The notes under the pieces were generated by a model. That model ran no database searches. It was given only the letters and a program-made list of their open reading frames with translations, and had not been told where the DNA came from. Shown here piece after piece: positions 8,701 through 17,047 of a stretch of DNA of 64,000 nucleotides. How positions within the stretch are numbered: position 1 is the stretch's first letter; the number at the start of each line of letters is the position of its first letter. The stretch is from Acidobacteriota bacterium (GTDB taxonomy: Bacteria; Acidobacteriota; Terriglobia; Terriglobales; Acidobacteriaceae), in assembly GCA_021816455.1 (NCBI GenBank), contig JAKAXU010000011.1:19632-83631 (forward strand), read 5' to 3'. Both the position numbers and the translations under genes were made by a program.

Positions 8701-9882
8701 ATGAACGAACAGAGATTGCAGCACCGGATCGCCGAGGATGGAGCATCCGAGGCAGAGAGCGCAACGGCGGAGAGGCGACTGATTCAGGTGGTGTCGGGGT
8801 TTCGTCCCGATGTGGACGGGATGGGCGATTATGCGCGGCACCTGGCGGAAGAGCTGTGGCGGCGGCACGGTATTGCGAGTGAGATGGTGGTCTTTCACAG
8901 GCCGGACAATGGCGCCGAGACCGGCGTCGGGGAAGGTTGGCGTGTACGGTATGCCGAGGCGGCAACCGGCGAGGCACTGGTGGCCGCAGTGCAGGAGCGC
9001 ATGCGGGAGATGCCGCAGGCACACCTGCTGCTGCACTACGGGCCGTATGCGTACACGGGCAATGGAAGGCCGCTGCACTTTGCCGAGGCGATGGCGAAAC
9101 TGGGAGCAGATGGACGGTTGGCGGTATTTTTCCATGAGATGTGGGCGCGAGGATGGCCGTGGAAACGGGCTTTCTGGACGCAGGGAAATCAGGTACGGGC
9201 GGTGCGCGCGTTGATCGGAGCCTCGCACGTGGGGTTCACTTCCTCGGAGTTGTTCCGGAGGTGGATGGAGCCGTTGAATGGCCGGCGCACGCCACTGGAG
9301 CAGGTGAGGATTTTCTCGAATATGGGCGAGGTGGAGAGGCCACTGCCGCTGCGCGAGCGCGAGCCGAGGCTGGTGGTCTTCGGGCAAAGGGAGACGCGGC
9401 TGCGGCTCTATCGGGAGTATCGGCGTGAGCTGGAACAACTGTGTCGGATACTGGGACTGGAACGTATCGTCGATGCGGGTTCGGGAACGGCGGCTATTCC
9501 GGAGCGAGTGGGTGCGATTGCGCTCGAACGGGTAGGGTTTCTGAGCGAAGCGGAGGCAAGCAGGCTGCTGGCGACGAGCGTGGCCGGAGTGGTGTGCTAC
9601 GCGCCAGTGGTGTGGGAGAAGTCCGGGGTGCTTGCGACCTATCAGGCGCATGGGATGGTGCCGGTGGTGGCGGCGCGCTGGATGCAGGGATTTCGCGCCA
9701 CGGCAGAGACTCCGTTTGCACTGATCGGCCAGTTGGTGAGGTGTGCGGCAATGAGCGCCGACCAGATGCAGGCGCTGGCAGATCGCGCGTATGTCTTTTA
9801 TCAGCGGGAAGTGGCGCTGCGGCGCGCAGCGGAAAAAGTGCGCGGTGCGTTGTGGAGGGGAGCCGCTACTGCCGAGCGCTGA
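8701..9882 (+). CDS. GT-B type glycosyltransferase (family 4-like), surface glycan cluster
   Basis: A 393-residue protein. The N-terminal half opens VVSGFRPDVDGMGDYARHLAEEL, the Gly-containing donor-fold loop found in GT-B enzymes, and the C-terminal half carries GFLSEAEASRLLATSVAGVVCYAP and KSGVLATYQAHGMVPVV, resembling the nucleotide-sugar-binding half. The usual E-x7-E is not clear, so the activity is assigned with caution. The ATG at 8701 has GAGG eight bases upstream and is preferred to a GTG at 8677. Its last 17 bases overlap the end of the convergent glycosyltransferase gene. It is probably part of a polysaccharide locus. Confidence 0.65.
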   Translation: MNEQRLQHRIAEDGASEAESATAERRLIQVVSGFRPDVDGMGDYARHLAEELWRRHGIASEMVVFHRPDNGAETGVGEGWRVRYAEAATGEALVAAVQERMREMPQAHLLLHYGPYAYTGNGRPLHFAEAMAKLGADGRLAVFFHEMWARGWPWKRAFWTQGNQVRAVRALIGASHVGFTSSELFRRWMEPLNGRRTPLEQVRIFSNMGEVERPLPLREREPRLVVFGQRETRLRLYREYRRELEQLCRILGLERIVDAGSGTAAIPERVGAIALERVGFLSEAEASRLLATSVAGVVCYAPVVWEKSGVLATYQAHGMVPVVAARWMQGFRATAETPFALIGQLVRCAAMSADQMQALADRAYVFYQREVALRRAAEKVRGALWRGAATAER

Positions 9883-10942
9883 GAAGGTCGAAGCGTGGAA
9901 GCGCGCGCTGGATGACCTCCAGGTGCTGGCGGAAGATAACCGGCTCTTCGAATTGCGCCAGATGAGCGGCAGCGCGGCTCCGCAGATCGGATTGCAGGGC
10001 AGGATCGGCCAGAATGCGTTGCAGTGTGTCGGCCAGAGCCAGTGGATTTTCGGTTTCAAAGGTGAGTCCGCAGGGGCCGATCGCCTCGGGCAGCCCTCCC
10101 TGCGCGGCGACGACGGGGATGGTTCCGCACGCAATACCTTCCAGCGCCACAATGCCGAAGGCTTCCGCCGGTTGCCGACGGGAAGGCACGACGAGAATCT
10201 GGTGCTGTCGAAGCAGTTCGGCAAGCTGCGCGGGCGGTTGAGAACCGAGAAACGTGATATGGGATGTGAGTTTAAGACGCTCCGCGAGTGCCTTGAGCTT
10301 CTCCTGCTCTCCACCTGAGCCGACGATGGTGAGCGAAGGCGTGATGGTCTGTTTGCGCAGGGCATCGAGCGCGGCGAAGAGAATGTCCAGCCCCTTGGCC
10401 TGCACAAGCCTGCCGACAAAAATCAAACTCCTGGTGCGCGCCGACTGGTCTTCAACTGGGCCGAAGATGTGGCTGCGATAAGGATTGTGAATGACGAGGG
10501 ATGGCACGGGGAAGCTCTGGGCCAGAAAGTGACTGCAAGAGATGCAGGTGGCGCGGCACATGGCAGCAAATTTGAGCCATCGTTTGAGGCCGGAGCGCTC
10601 GATGGTGGAGTCAATGGGCGTATGGCTGGAGAGGATCAGCGGTTTGGGTGCAAGCAGAAGCGGCCAGAGGGAGTGGAGACTGATGTTGTTCTGGTAGACG
10701 AGGTCGCAGGAGCGAACGAGGTGAAGGAGCTGACCGCGAGATGGGCGGCGATGGACGGGCCAGGGAAACGAGGGCGAATCGGAGTCGGCAGCAGTTTGCG
10801 TGACAACCTCGACATGGATGCCGTGACGGTGCATCTGTTCGGCGAGGAACAGGGAGGAAGTTTCAATTCCGCCTATACTGGGAGCAAAGGCCCAGGAACA
10901 GAGAAGAATGCGGGCTGGCCGAGCAAGGGGTCGGGGGGGCAT
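9866..10942 (-). CDS. Glycosyltransferase family 4 protein
   Basis: A 358-residue GT-B enzyme. The N-terminal domain has FAPSIGGIETSSLFLAEQM, the classic Gly-Gly-[IM]-E acceptor-side loop. The C-terminal domain has LIFVGRLVQAKGLDILFAAL, IVGSGGEQEKLKALA and VVPSRRQPAEAFGIVALEG, containing the E-x7-E pair that binds the nucleotide sugar, followed by GTIPVVAAQGGLPE. It probably adds a hexose to an extracellular polysaccharide or O-antigen intermediate on the cytoplasmic face. Starts divergently from the GT2 gene (11012) with 69 bases between. Confidence 0.88.
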   Translation of the reverse strand: MPPRPLARPARILLCSWAFAPSIGGIETSSLFLAEQMHRHGIHVEVVTQTAADSDSPSFPWPVHRRPSRGQLLHLVRSCDLVYQNNISLHSLWPLLLAPKPLILSSHTPIDSTIERSGLKRWLKFAAMCRATCISCSHFLAQSFPVPSLVIHNPYRSHIFGPVEDQSARTRSLIFVGRLVQAKGLDILFAALDALRKQTITPSLTIVGSGGEQEKLKALAERLKLTSHITFLGSQPPAQLAELLRQHQILVVPSRRQPAEAFGIVALEGIACGTIPVVAAQGGLPEAIGPCGLTFETENPLALADTLQRILADPALQSDLRSRAAAHLAQFEEPVIFRQHLEVIQRALPRFDLLSARQ

Positions 10943-11011
10943 TCTGCTGGAAGTCTACGTGGAATGGCCCGTGGATGCAACGCAATTTCCGGAGACAGAG
11001 GAGGAGGAAAT

Positions 11012-11899
11012 GTGGCGGAGCTATCGGTTTCAGCGCTGATCACCAACTACAACACGTGGAAACTGAGCCTGCTGTGCGCGCAGAAGTGTGTGGAGATGGA
11101 GGGGGGCAATCTGAAGCAGATTCTGGTCTATGACGATTGCTCGCCAGAGCCGATGACCGTGGAGTTTCCGCCGCAGGTAACGCTGGTGCGCGCACCGGAA
11201 AATACCGGATTGTCGAAGGCGCTGAATCGTGCGTATGCGCTGGCGGAAGGCGATGTGATCGTTCAGTTCGATGCGGACGCGTATCCGACAGCTCCATTTG
11301 CTGACGAACTGCGTACGCTTTTTGCAGCGGATCCCGGGCTGGGATTGGTAGCTTTCCGAACGACAGGCAGCAGAGGGCAGACAACGGAATCGTTTATGAC
11401 GGAGCCGAATCTGTGGGGATTGCTGCTGGGGCAGGCGCTGTTTGCGCGGTTGGAACGGTGGCTTGGAGATAAGAGCGGCCGCGTGAGCGTGACGATGTGC
11501 GCGATGGGCGTGCGCAAGGCGGCATTCGATGAGATTGGCGGGTTCGATGAAAAGTTGGGCTTTCTGGATATCGATCATGACTTCAGCATGCGCATGAATC
11601 GGTCGCGGTGGCGGGTGGCGATTTCCGATCGGCTCAAAGCCTTCCACGAGGGCGGCGGCACAAAGACCCGAGCGCGGAAGCGATTGCTGCTTTTTTATCA
11701 GTCGCGGTGGCATCTGCTGATGAAGTTTGGGAAGATACGGTCGCGCAGGCTGGCGAAAGCACTGATTCTGCTGCGGTTGTTGGTTGAGCTGGGAGTTTTG
11801 AAGGCTGCCGGGCGTTGGCTGTATGCGGATGCGGAGACGCGATTCGACAAGGTGCAGGGGCGCAAAGACCTGATCCACTATTGCAGTCACAACTACTGA
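11012..11899 (+). CDS. Glycosyltransferase family 2 protein
   Basis: A 295-residue GT-A enzyme. It opens SVSALITNYNTW, has the loop VYDDCSPE near residue 40, APENTGLSKALNRAYALAEGDVIVQFDAD containing the D-x-D metal motif near residues 80-92, and GGFDEKLGFLDIDHDFSMRM near 185, which is the ED/DxD acceptor-site block of rhamnosyl- and related transferases. The GTG at 11012 is chosen because AGGAGG lies four bases upstream; an ATG at 10964 lacks a ribosome site. The C-terminus is basic and may touch the membrane. Confidence 0.85.
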   Translation: MAELSVSALITNYNTWKLSLLCAQKCVEMEGGNLKQILVYDDCSPEPMTVEFPPQVTLVRAPENTGLSKALNRAYALAEGDVIVQFDADAYPTAPFADELRTLFAADPGLGLVAFRTTGSRGQTTESFMTEPNLWGLLLGQALFARLERWLGDKSGRVSVTMCAMGVRKAAFDEIGGFDEKLGFLDIDHDFSMRMNRSRWRVAISDRLKAFHEGGGTKTRARKRLLLFYQSRWHLLMKFGKIRSRRLAKALILLRLLVELGVLKAAGRWLYADAETRFDKVQGRKDLIHYCSHNY

Positions 11900-11914
11900 G
11901 CGGGAAGGCGCGGC

Positions 11915-13009
11915 TCAGCGCCGGATACGGCTGGCAAGCTGATGGCCAAAGTGCATGGCCGGCTTTTCGAGCAGGTAGTAGCTCGCGATGGCGCAGGCAA
12001 AGGTCGCGAGATAGTTGAGAGGCCAGAGCTGGAGCGAGCCGAGGGTGCTGATGTTGGAGTCGCTGTGCCCCACGAAGAACAGCATTTGCCACAGGTAGAG
12101 GCTGTACGAGATGCGTCCGACAAAGCGCAGCGGCGGCAGTTCCAGAAAGCGTGCGAGGGTGGATTGCGGATGGAGGACGGTGCCCAGAACCAGCACGGGC
12201 ATGAGCGTGGCGACGGCGAGGATGTGAAGGAAGTTCTCAGGAGTCCAGGTGATGAGCGCGAAAACGGCAGCCAGTGTGAGCGGCCAGAGGTGGCCGACGC
12301 GTCGGAACCACGCGCGGACAGAGTCGCGCTGGATGAGGATGGCGATGCACGCCGGGATGAAGAGGGAGTCGAGGCGCACGTCGGAGTGAAATTGAATGAC
12401 ATCCCAGGCGCGGTGGTGGATTTGCCAGGCGAGTGAGGCGGCGACGAGGAAGATAAGCAGAGCCATGACCTTGAGACGATGCTTCTGCCGCGTGCAAATG
12501 AGGATGGCCGGCAGCAGAAGATAAAAGTGCTCTTCGACGGAGAGCGACCAGAAGTGGCCGGTGAACCATTGCCCTGCGGCAGGATGGCTTCCGAGCAGAC
12601 GGGTGTAGTTGCGGAAGAAGAAGAGAGCGCCGAACCAGTCCATGCCGATATGGGGAATGATGGCAAGAGCAGAGAGCGTGGCGACAGCGAGCAGATAAAG
12701 GATGGCTGGTGGGAAGATGCGGAAGGCGCGACGGATGTAAAAGTGGCGCAGGCTGATGGAGCCGAATCGCTGTTCCTCGGCGAGCAGGCGGGAGCAGATG
12801 AGGATACCGCTGATGGCGAAGAAGACATCGACGCCCATCTGCCCATGGAGATGAAACCAATCCGTATTCAAACGCCACAGGGAATGGATGGAGTCATGAA
12901 AGATCATGACGGCAAGGATGGAGAGGGCGCGCCAACCGTCGAGAGTGGGCAGGTAAGAGGTGCTTTTGCGGGCATCCGTTTGGGGGCGTGCCACCGGGGT
13001 TTGAGGCAT
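11915..13009 (-). CDS. Acyltransferase family 3 membrane protein (OafA/YrhL-like)
   Basis: A 364-residue integral membrane O-acyltransferase with about ten membrane segments. Family features: LPTLDGWRALSILAVMIFHD at the N-terminus, with the conserved His of the first helix, and RHFYIRRAFRIFPP, the R-x-x-x-F-Y-x-R-R motif. These enzymes move acetyl or other acyl groups across the membrane onto surface sugars. The ATG at 13009 is preceded by GGAG at five bases. It lies 28 bases downstream of the permease gene on the same strand, so the two are probably co-transcribed. Sits in the glycan cluster, which fits decoration of the product. Confidence 0.88.
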   Translation of the reverse strand: MPQTPVARPQTDARKSTSYLPTLDGWRALSILAVMIFHDSIHSLWRLNTDWFHLHGQMGVDVFFAISGILICSRLLAEEQRFGSISLRHFYIRRAFRIFPPAILYLLAVATLSALAIIPHIGMDWFGALFFFRNYTRLLGSHPAAGQWFTGHFWSLSVEEHFYLLLPAILICTRQKHRLKVMALLIFLVAASLAWQIHHRAWDVIQFHSDVRLDSLFIPACIAILIQRDSVRAWFRRVGHLWPLTLAAVFALITWTPENFLHILAVATLMPVLVLGTVLHPQSTLARFLELPPLRFVGRISYSLYLWQMLFFVGHSDSNISTLGSLQLWPLNYLATFACAIASYYLLEKPAMHFGHQLASRIRR

Positions 13010-13037
13010 GCATGCTCCGGTGCGGAGGATGATTTGA

Positions 13038-14450
13038 TTATGGCATAGGGGAGCGGCTGCGGAGGGTGTAAAAGAGCGCGGCCGCCAGGTTGGAGATGGT
13101 GGTAAAGAGGACGATTTTGGCTGCATAGCCGAGTGGGCTTGCGACCGGAACGACGGGAAAGATGGAGACGATGAGGCTGAAGAGCGTAGAGACGAATCCG
13201 ACCGCCGAGCTGAAGCGGATCCAGCGTGGAAGGCGGCGGCGCAGCGTGGCCGAAGCGACGATGGGAATGGCGAACATGGCCATATAGGCCAGCGCGTAGT
13301 GAGCGACCGAAGCGACGAGGATGAGTTGAAACGTCTGCTGGATGCGCAAGTCGACAGAGGCGGCTAGGATGGCGATGGCGACAAGAATCGCGGTGAAGAG
13401 GATGGCGTTGACGGGCGTGCCGCGGCGCGGATGGAGACGGGAGAACCAGCGCGGAAGCAGATGATGCCATCCGGCGGTGAGCGCAAGGCGGCTGGCCCCG
13501 GTGAGGACAAGACTGGCGGTGCCGACAAGTCGGAGTTGGAGGGCGGCAATGGCGGCGATGGCAAGCAGGTTCCCCCAGCCGGATTCGCCAAGCGCGAGAC
13601 GAAAGGTCTGCGGGACAGGCGCGATGAGGTTGATGGGGCCGTGAGCAAAGGCCAGAACCGAACTGGTACCGAGGATGAAAAGCATACAGATGATGGGCGA
13701 AGCGATCTGAACGGAGCGACCGATGGCGCGTGCCGGCGCACGGGTTTCCCCGGCAAGAATGGCGATATATTCGAGGCCGGCCAGTCCACCGATCATCATG
13801 AGGCCGACGGTGGCGAAGGCGTGGCGATTGAGGATGGGCAGGACGATCGGCAGAGGTTCCCAGTGGATGGGTTGGCGACGCAGGATGGCAAGGATGGGCA
13901 ACAGGATGAGTATGGCGAAGACGATTGCGATGGCACCGCCGCCGAGGTTGTGGAACCATTTGCCAAAGTCGAGGCCATAAATAGTCGCGAGGGTAAGCAG
14001 GACAAGGACACCGAGAATGATGGAGCCGCTAGCCAGTGGATTTTCGGCGAGATGGGAGCCGGAGGGTCCGAGCAGATAGCCGATCTCCGAAGGCATGGAA
14101 AAGAGGATGACCGCAGCGACGCCAAGCGAGTAGACCCAGATGTTCCAGGCGACGAGGAATCCAGGGAAGTCGCCGAAGGCGATGCGCGCCCAGGAGTAGA
14201 GGCCGCCTTCGAGTGGCATCTCGCGGTTGAGGTAGAGGACGGAAGCGGCCATGGGCAGGTAAAAGACGGCCATTGCCGTGATCCAGTAGACAGCCTGCGC
14301 GCGGCCGAGCAGAGCTGCGAAACCGACCCATCCGGAGCCGACGACGAAGAGAATCTGAGTAAGGATGAGATCGAAAAGCGAGAGCGAACGCTGGAGTCCG
14401 TGTGTGTGAGCAGAGGGTGCGGAACTGGATGGCTGCGGCAAGCGAGGCAT
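13038..14450 (-). CDS. APC-superfamily amino acid/amine permease
   Basis: A 470-residue, roughly 12-segment transporter. The helix-1 break GSGWVGFAALLG, EGGLYSWARIAFGDFPGF in helix 3 and GGLAGLEYIAILAGETRAPARAIGRSVQIA in helix 6 are APC features. Substrate cannot be told from sequence. The ATG at 14450 is chosen; a TTG at 14489 is possible but adds residues with no family match. The gene precedes the acyltransferase by 28 bases and is probably its operon partner, though an amine permease with a glycan acyltransferase is not an obvious pair. Confidence 0.82.
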   Translation of the reverse strand: MPRLPQPSSSAPSAHTHGLQRSLSLFDLILTQILFVVGSGWVGFAALLGRAQAVYWITAMAVFYLPMAASVLYLNREMPLEGGLYSWARIAFGDFPGFLVAWNIWVYSLGVAAVILFSMPSEIGYLLGPSGSHLAENPLASGSIILGVLVLLTLATIYGLDFGKWFHNLGGGAIAIVFAILILLPILAILRRQPIHWEPLPIVLPILNRHAFATVGLMMIGGLAGLEYIAILAGETRAPARAIGRSVQIASPIICMLFILGTSSVLAFAHGPINLIAPVPQTFRLALGESGWGNLLAIAAIAALQLRLVGTASLVLTGASRLALTAGWHHLLPRWFSRLHPRRGTPVNAILFTAILVAIAILAASVDLRIQQTFQLILVASVAHYALAYMAMFAIPIVASATLRRRLPRWIRFSSAVGFVSTLFSLIVSIFPVVPVASPLGYAAKIVLFTTISNLAAALFYTLRSRSPMP

Positions 14451-14546
14451 GGGTGAGGTGAGGCTAGCACGCCCGGCGGTGAAGACCAAGGGAATTTGCG
14501 TCTGGCGCGGCCCGGGGATCGAAGCATCTTTGCGATACTGGAAGGC

Positions 14547-15359
14547 ATGAGCGGAGATGTGGAACGGGTGAAGCGATGGCGCGTGGCGGAAGCCGTGGCG
14601 CGCGAAGCAGGGACGTTACAGAAGCGCAGATTTCTGGCGCGGACCAGCGACGAGGTGGCGTACCAGTTCAAGGGACCACAGGATTATCTGACGGCGACCG
14701 ATGGCGAGGTGGAGCGCTTGGTACGGAAGCGCCTGTTGGCTGCATTTCCGACCGACACGATGCTGGGCGAGGAGGGTGGCGGAGAAATTTCGGAGTTTAC
14801 CTGGGTGGTGGACCCGATTGATGGCACATCGAACTTTGCGCGTGGCATTCCGCACTTCTGCGTTTCCATTGCCCTGGTGGAGCGGGGCGAGGCGACTGTG
14901 GGGGTGATCTACGCGCCGATGGTGGATGAGCTGTACAGCGCGGCGACGGGCGAGGGTGCATGGCTGAACGGGGAGCTGATGCGAGTTTCGTCGGTGACGC
15001 GGCTGGACCGGGCGCTGGTGGAGCTGGGATGGGCTGCGCGGCAGCCGAAGGCGGAGTATTTGGAGATGCTGCGGCGGGGGATGGACGCGGGGTTGGGAGT
15101 GCGCGGCGCCGGATCGGGATCACTGGCGGCGGCGCAGGTGGCAGCCGGACGCGTGGACGCATGCGTGGAGCTCCACATGTATGCGTGGGACTGGCTGGCA
15201 GGGATGGTGATGGCGCGCGAGGCCGGAGCTCGGGTGAACCGGTTTCTGACGGGCGATGCGCTGCGCAAGGGGAATTTTGTCTTTGCTGCCGCGCCGGGGA
15301 TCGCCGAGGCGCTGGCCTCGGCTCTGGATGTGGCAGGGCGAATGGAGCTTGCGGAATGA
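14547..15359 (+). CDS. Inositol-monophosphatase family phosphatase
   Basis: A 270-residue Mg2+-dependent, Li+-sensitive-type phosphatase. Metal ligands are visible in MLGEEGGG (Glu near 73), WVVDPIDGTSNFARGIPHF (Asp-x-Ile-Asp-Gly-Thr near 88-93) and the late YAWDWLAG (Asp near 214). Substrates in this family include inositol-1-phosphate, fructose-1,6-bisphosphate and PAP; the sequence does not settle which. It is the first gene of a rightward stretch leading to rbfA, with 67 bases between. Confidence 0.88.
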   Translation: MSGDVERVKRWRVAEAVAREAGTLQKRRFLARTSDEVAYQFKGPQDYLTATDGEVERLVRKRLLAAFPTDTMLGEEGGGEISEFTWVVDPIDGTSNFARGIPHFCVSIALVERGEATVGVIYAPMVDELYSAATGEGAWLNGELMRVSSVTRLDRALVELGWAARQPKAEYLEMLRRGMDAGLGVRGAGSGSLAAAQVAAGRVDACVELHMYAWDWLAGMVMAREAGARVNRFLTGDALRKGNFVFAAAPGIAEALASALDVAGRMELAE

Positions 15360-15426
15360 TCGCGCGGGACTGACGGAAGCGCGTTTTTGTTATTCTGAAG
15401 AATACGAATAGCGAGGATAAACGAAG

Positions 15427-15828
15427 ATGGCAGAGCCACGAAGTCGAATCTATCATCGAGGCCGCGTGGCGGAGAGTTTGCGGGATGAGATCGGGTCGAT
15501 GCTCGAAGGGGAGCTGTCGGATCCGCGAATCGGATTCTGCCACGTGACCGAGGTAGTCATGCATCCGGCATCGAAGTCTGCGCGGGTGTTTCTGGCTGTG
15601 GATGGCGATGCTGAGGCCGAGGAGCAGACAGTCATTGCGCTGCAGGCGGCCAAGGGCTATATTCGCCACGAGCTGAAGGAGCGGCTGGGATTGCAGCGGG
15701 TTCCGGAGCTGAGCTTTCACGTGGATCGCAAGGAAAAGTTTCAGGGAAGGATCGACGAGCTGCTGCATCGTGCGGAAAAGCGCGCCCGCAAAGGGACGCC
15801 TGGGCCAAACACGGCGGCAGCTGAGTAA
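15427..15828 (+). CDS. rbfA: Ribosome-binding factor A
   Basis: Helps mature the 30S subunit by acting on the 5' end of 16S rRNA. The 133-residue product has the KH-type fold signatures RVAESLRDEIGSML, DPRIGFCHVTEV, ARVFLAV and LGLQRVPELSFHVDR. In most bacteria rbfA follows infB, which is absent here; instead an inositol-phosphatase gene precedes it. The nrnA-type gene follows within 25 bases, a pairing known in many bacteria. Confidence 0.95.
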   Translation: MAEPRSRIYHRGRVAESLRDEIGSMLEGELSDPRIGFCHVTEVVMHPASKSARVFLAVDGDAEAEEQTVIALQAAKGYIRHELKERLGLQRVPELSFHVDRKEKFQGRIDELLHRAEKRARKGTPGPNTAAAE

Positions 15829-15852
15829 AATGGCGGCGTGGGACGGCGAGAG

Positions 15853-16911
15853 ATGGCACGATTCCAGCCAATTCGCAGAATGAAGGCGCGAGCAATGGAT
15901 GTGGCGCGCACCGGGGTGCAAGAACCGGTGCCACTGCTGCTGCCGGCCGAGGCGCGGGCGATTTTGGATTTTATCCGGGCCAATGAGCGGTTTGTGGTGT
16001 GTTCGCACTCCCGGCCGGATGGTGACGCCGTGGGATCGATGCTGGCGATGGGTATGCTGCTGGAGCAGATGGGCAAGCGAGCTGATCTGGTGACGGCGGA
16101 CCGTGTGCCGGCGGTCTACCGTGGATTGCCGGGTGCCAGGCGCATTCAGACGGCGATCGGGGTGCATGGCCTCTATGACGCGGCGATTGTGCTGGAGTGC
16201 GATGGGCTGGCGCGCACGCGGCTGATCGGGCTGGAGGCGTATCCGCAGATCAATATCGACCATCATGCAAGCGGGCAGGAGTATGCGACGCTGAACTGGA
16301 TCGATCGGACGGCGTGCTCGGTGGGTGAGATGGTACACAGGCTGGCGACCGATGCCGGGTGCCGGGTGACGCCGGAGATGGCGACCTGCCTGTACGTGAC
16401 TCTGCTGACGGATACGGGCGGCTTCTGCTACGGAGGCATCGATGCGGCGACCTTTGCGCTGGCTGGAGAACTGACGGCTGCCGGCGCCGACCCGGTGGCT
16501 GTCGCGCGGGATGTGTATTTTGCCGTGCCGCTGGCCAAGATGCAATTGCTGGGACGGGCGTTGGCGACGCTGCACTGCGAGGATGGTCTGGCGTGGCTTG
16601 CGGTGACGGACGGCGATATGACTTCGACCGGGGCGAGCGAGGAAGATTGCGAAGGAATCGTGAACTATGCGCTTTCGATCGAAGGCGTGGAGGCGGCGGT
16701 ATTTCTGCGTGAACTTCCAGAGGGGCGCATCCGGATGAGCCTGCGCAGCAAAGGCCCGAAGGCGGTAGTGAACGTGGCGGCGATTGCCGAACGGCTGGGC
16801 GGAGGCGGACACGAGAACGCAGCCGGATGTACGCTGGACGGGCCGATCGCCGCGGCGGAGCGGGTGATACTGCGGGAGATGCGCGAGGTGCTGCACCCGA
16901 CGGCGCAATGA
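15853..16911 (+). CDS. nrnA: NrnA-like DHH/DHHA1 phosphoesterase (nanoRNase / pAp phosphatase)
   Basis: A 352-residue bifunctional oligoribonuclease/3'-phosphoadenosine-5'-phosphate phosphatase family protein. Motifs: CSHSRPDGDAVGSMLAM (motif I Asp), ECDG (motif II), INIDHHASG (the DHH motif) and TDTGGF in the DHH domain, then the DHHA1 substrate loop RMSLRSKG and the GGGGHENAAG glycine-rich loop near the C-terminus. The start is uncertain among 15838 (GTG), 15853 and 15895; 15853 follows GGCGAGAG closely. It lies 24 bases after rbfA, so the pair is probably one operon for RNA and ribosome upkeep. Confidence 0.88.
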   Translation: MARFQPIRRMKARAMDVARTGVQEPVPLLLPAEARAILDFIRANERFVVCSHSRPDGDAVGSMLAMGMLLEQMGKRADLVTADRVPAVYRGLPGARRIQTAIGVHGLYDAAIVLECDGLARTRLIGLEAYPQINIDHHASGQEYATLNWIDRTACSVGEMVHRLATDAGCRVTPEMATCLYVTLLTDTGGFCYGGIDAATFALAGELTAAGADPVAVARDVYFAVPLAKMQLLGRALATLHCEDGLAWLAVTDGDMTSTGASEEDCEGIVNYALSIEGVEAAVFLRELPEGRIRMSLRSKGPKAVVNVAAIAERLGGGGHENAAGCTLDGPIAAAERVILREMREVLHPTAQ

Positions 16912-17047
16912 GCGGGGTGCTGCCAGAAATCTGGTAGCCTTGAAGACGGGCCGGATTCTCCCTGATTGGCCGAATGAGTAATATGAGTGATGCTGAAGGC
17001 TATGCTGAAGTCATCCCAGAAGGTTTCTGCGCGGAACTGACCCAGTC

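Noticed and set aside
8695..10419. A 574-codon open frame on the minus strand
   Set aside because: It runs antisense to one glycosyltransferase and out of frame with the other; composition is that of a shadow frame.
14797..16908. A 703-codon open frame on the minus strand
   Set aside because: It lies opposite the phosphatase, rbfA and nrnA genes, which have full family motifs. The frame has His/Arg-rich, low-complexity composition typical of GC-rich shadow frames.
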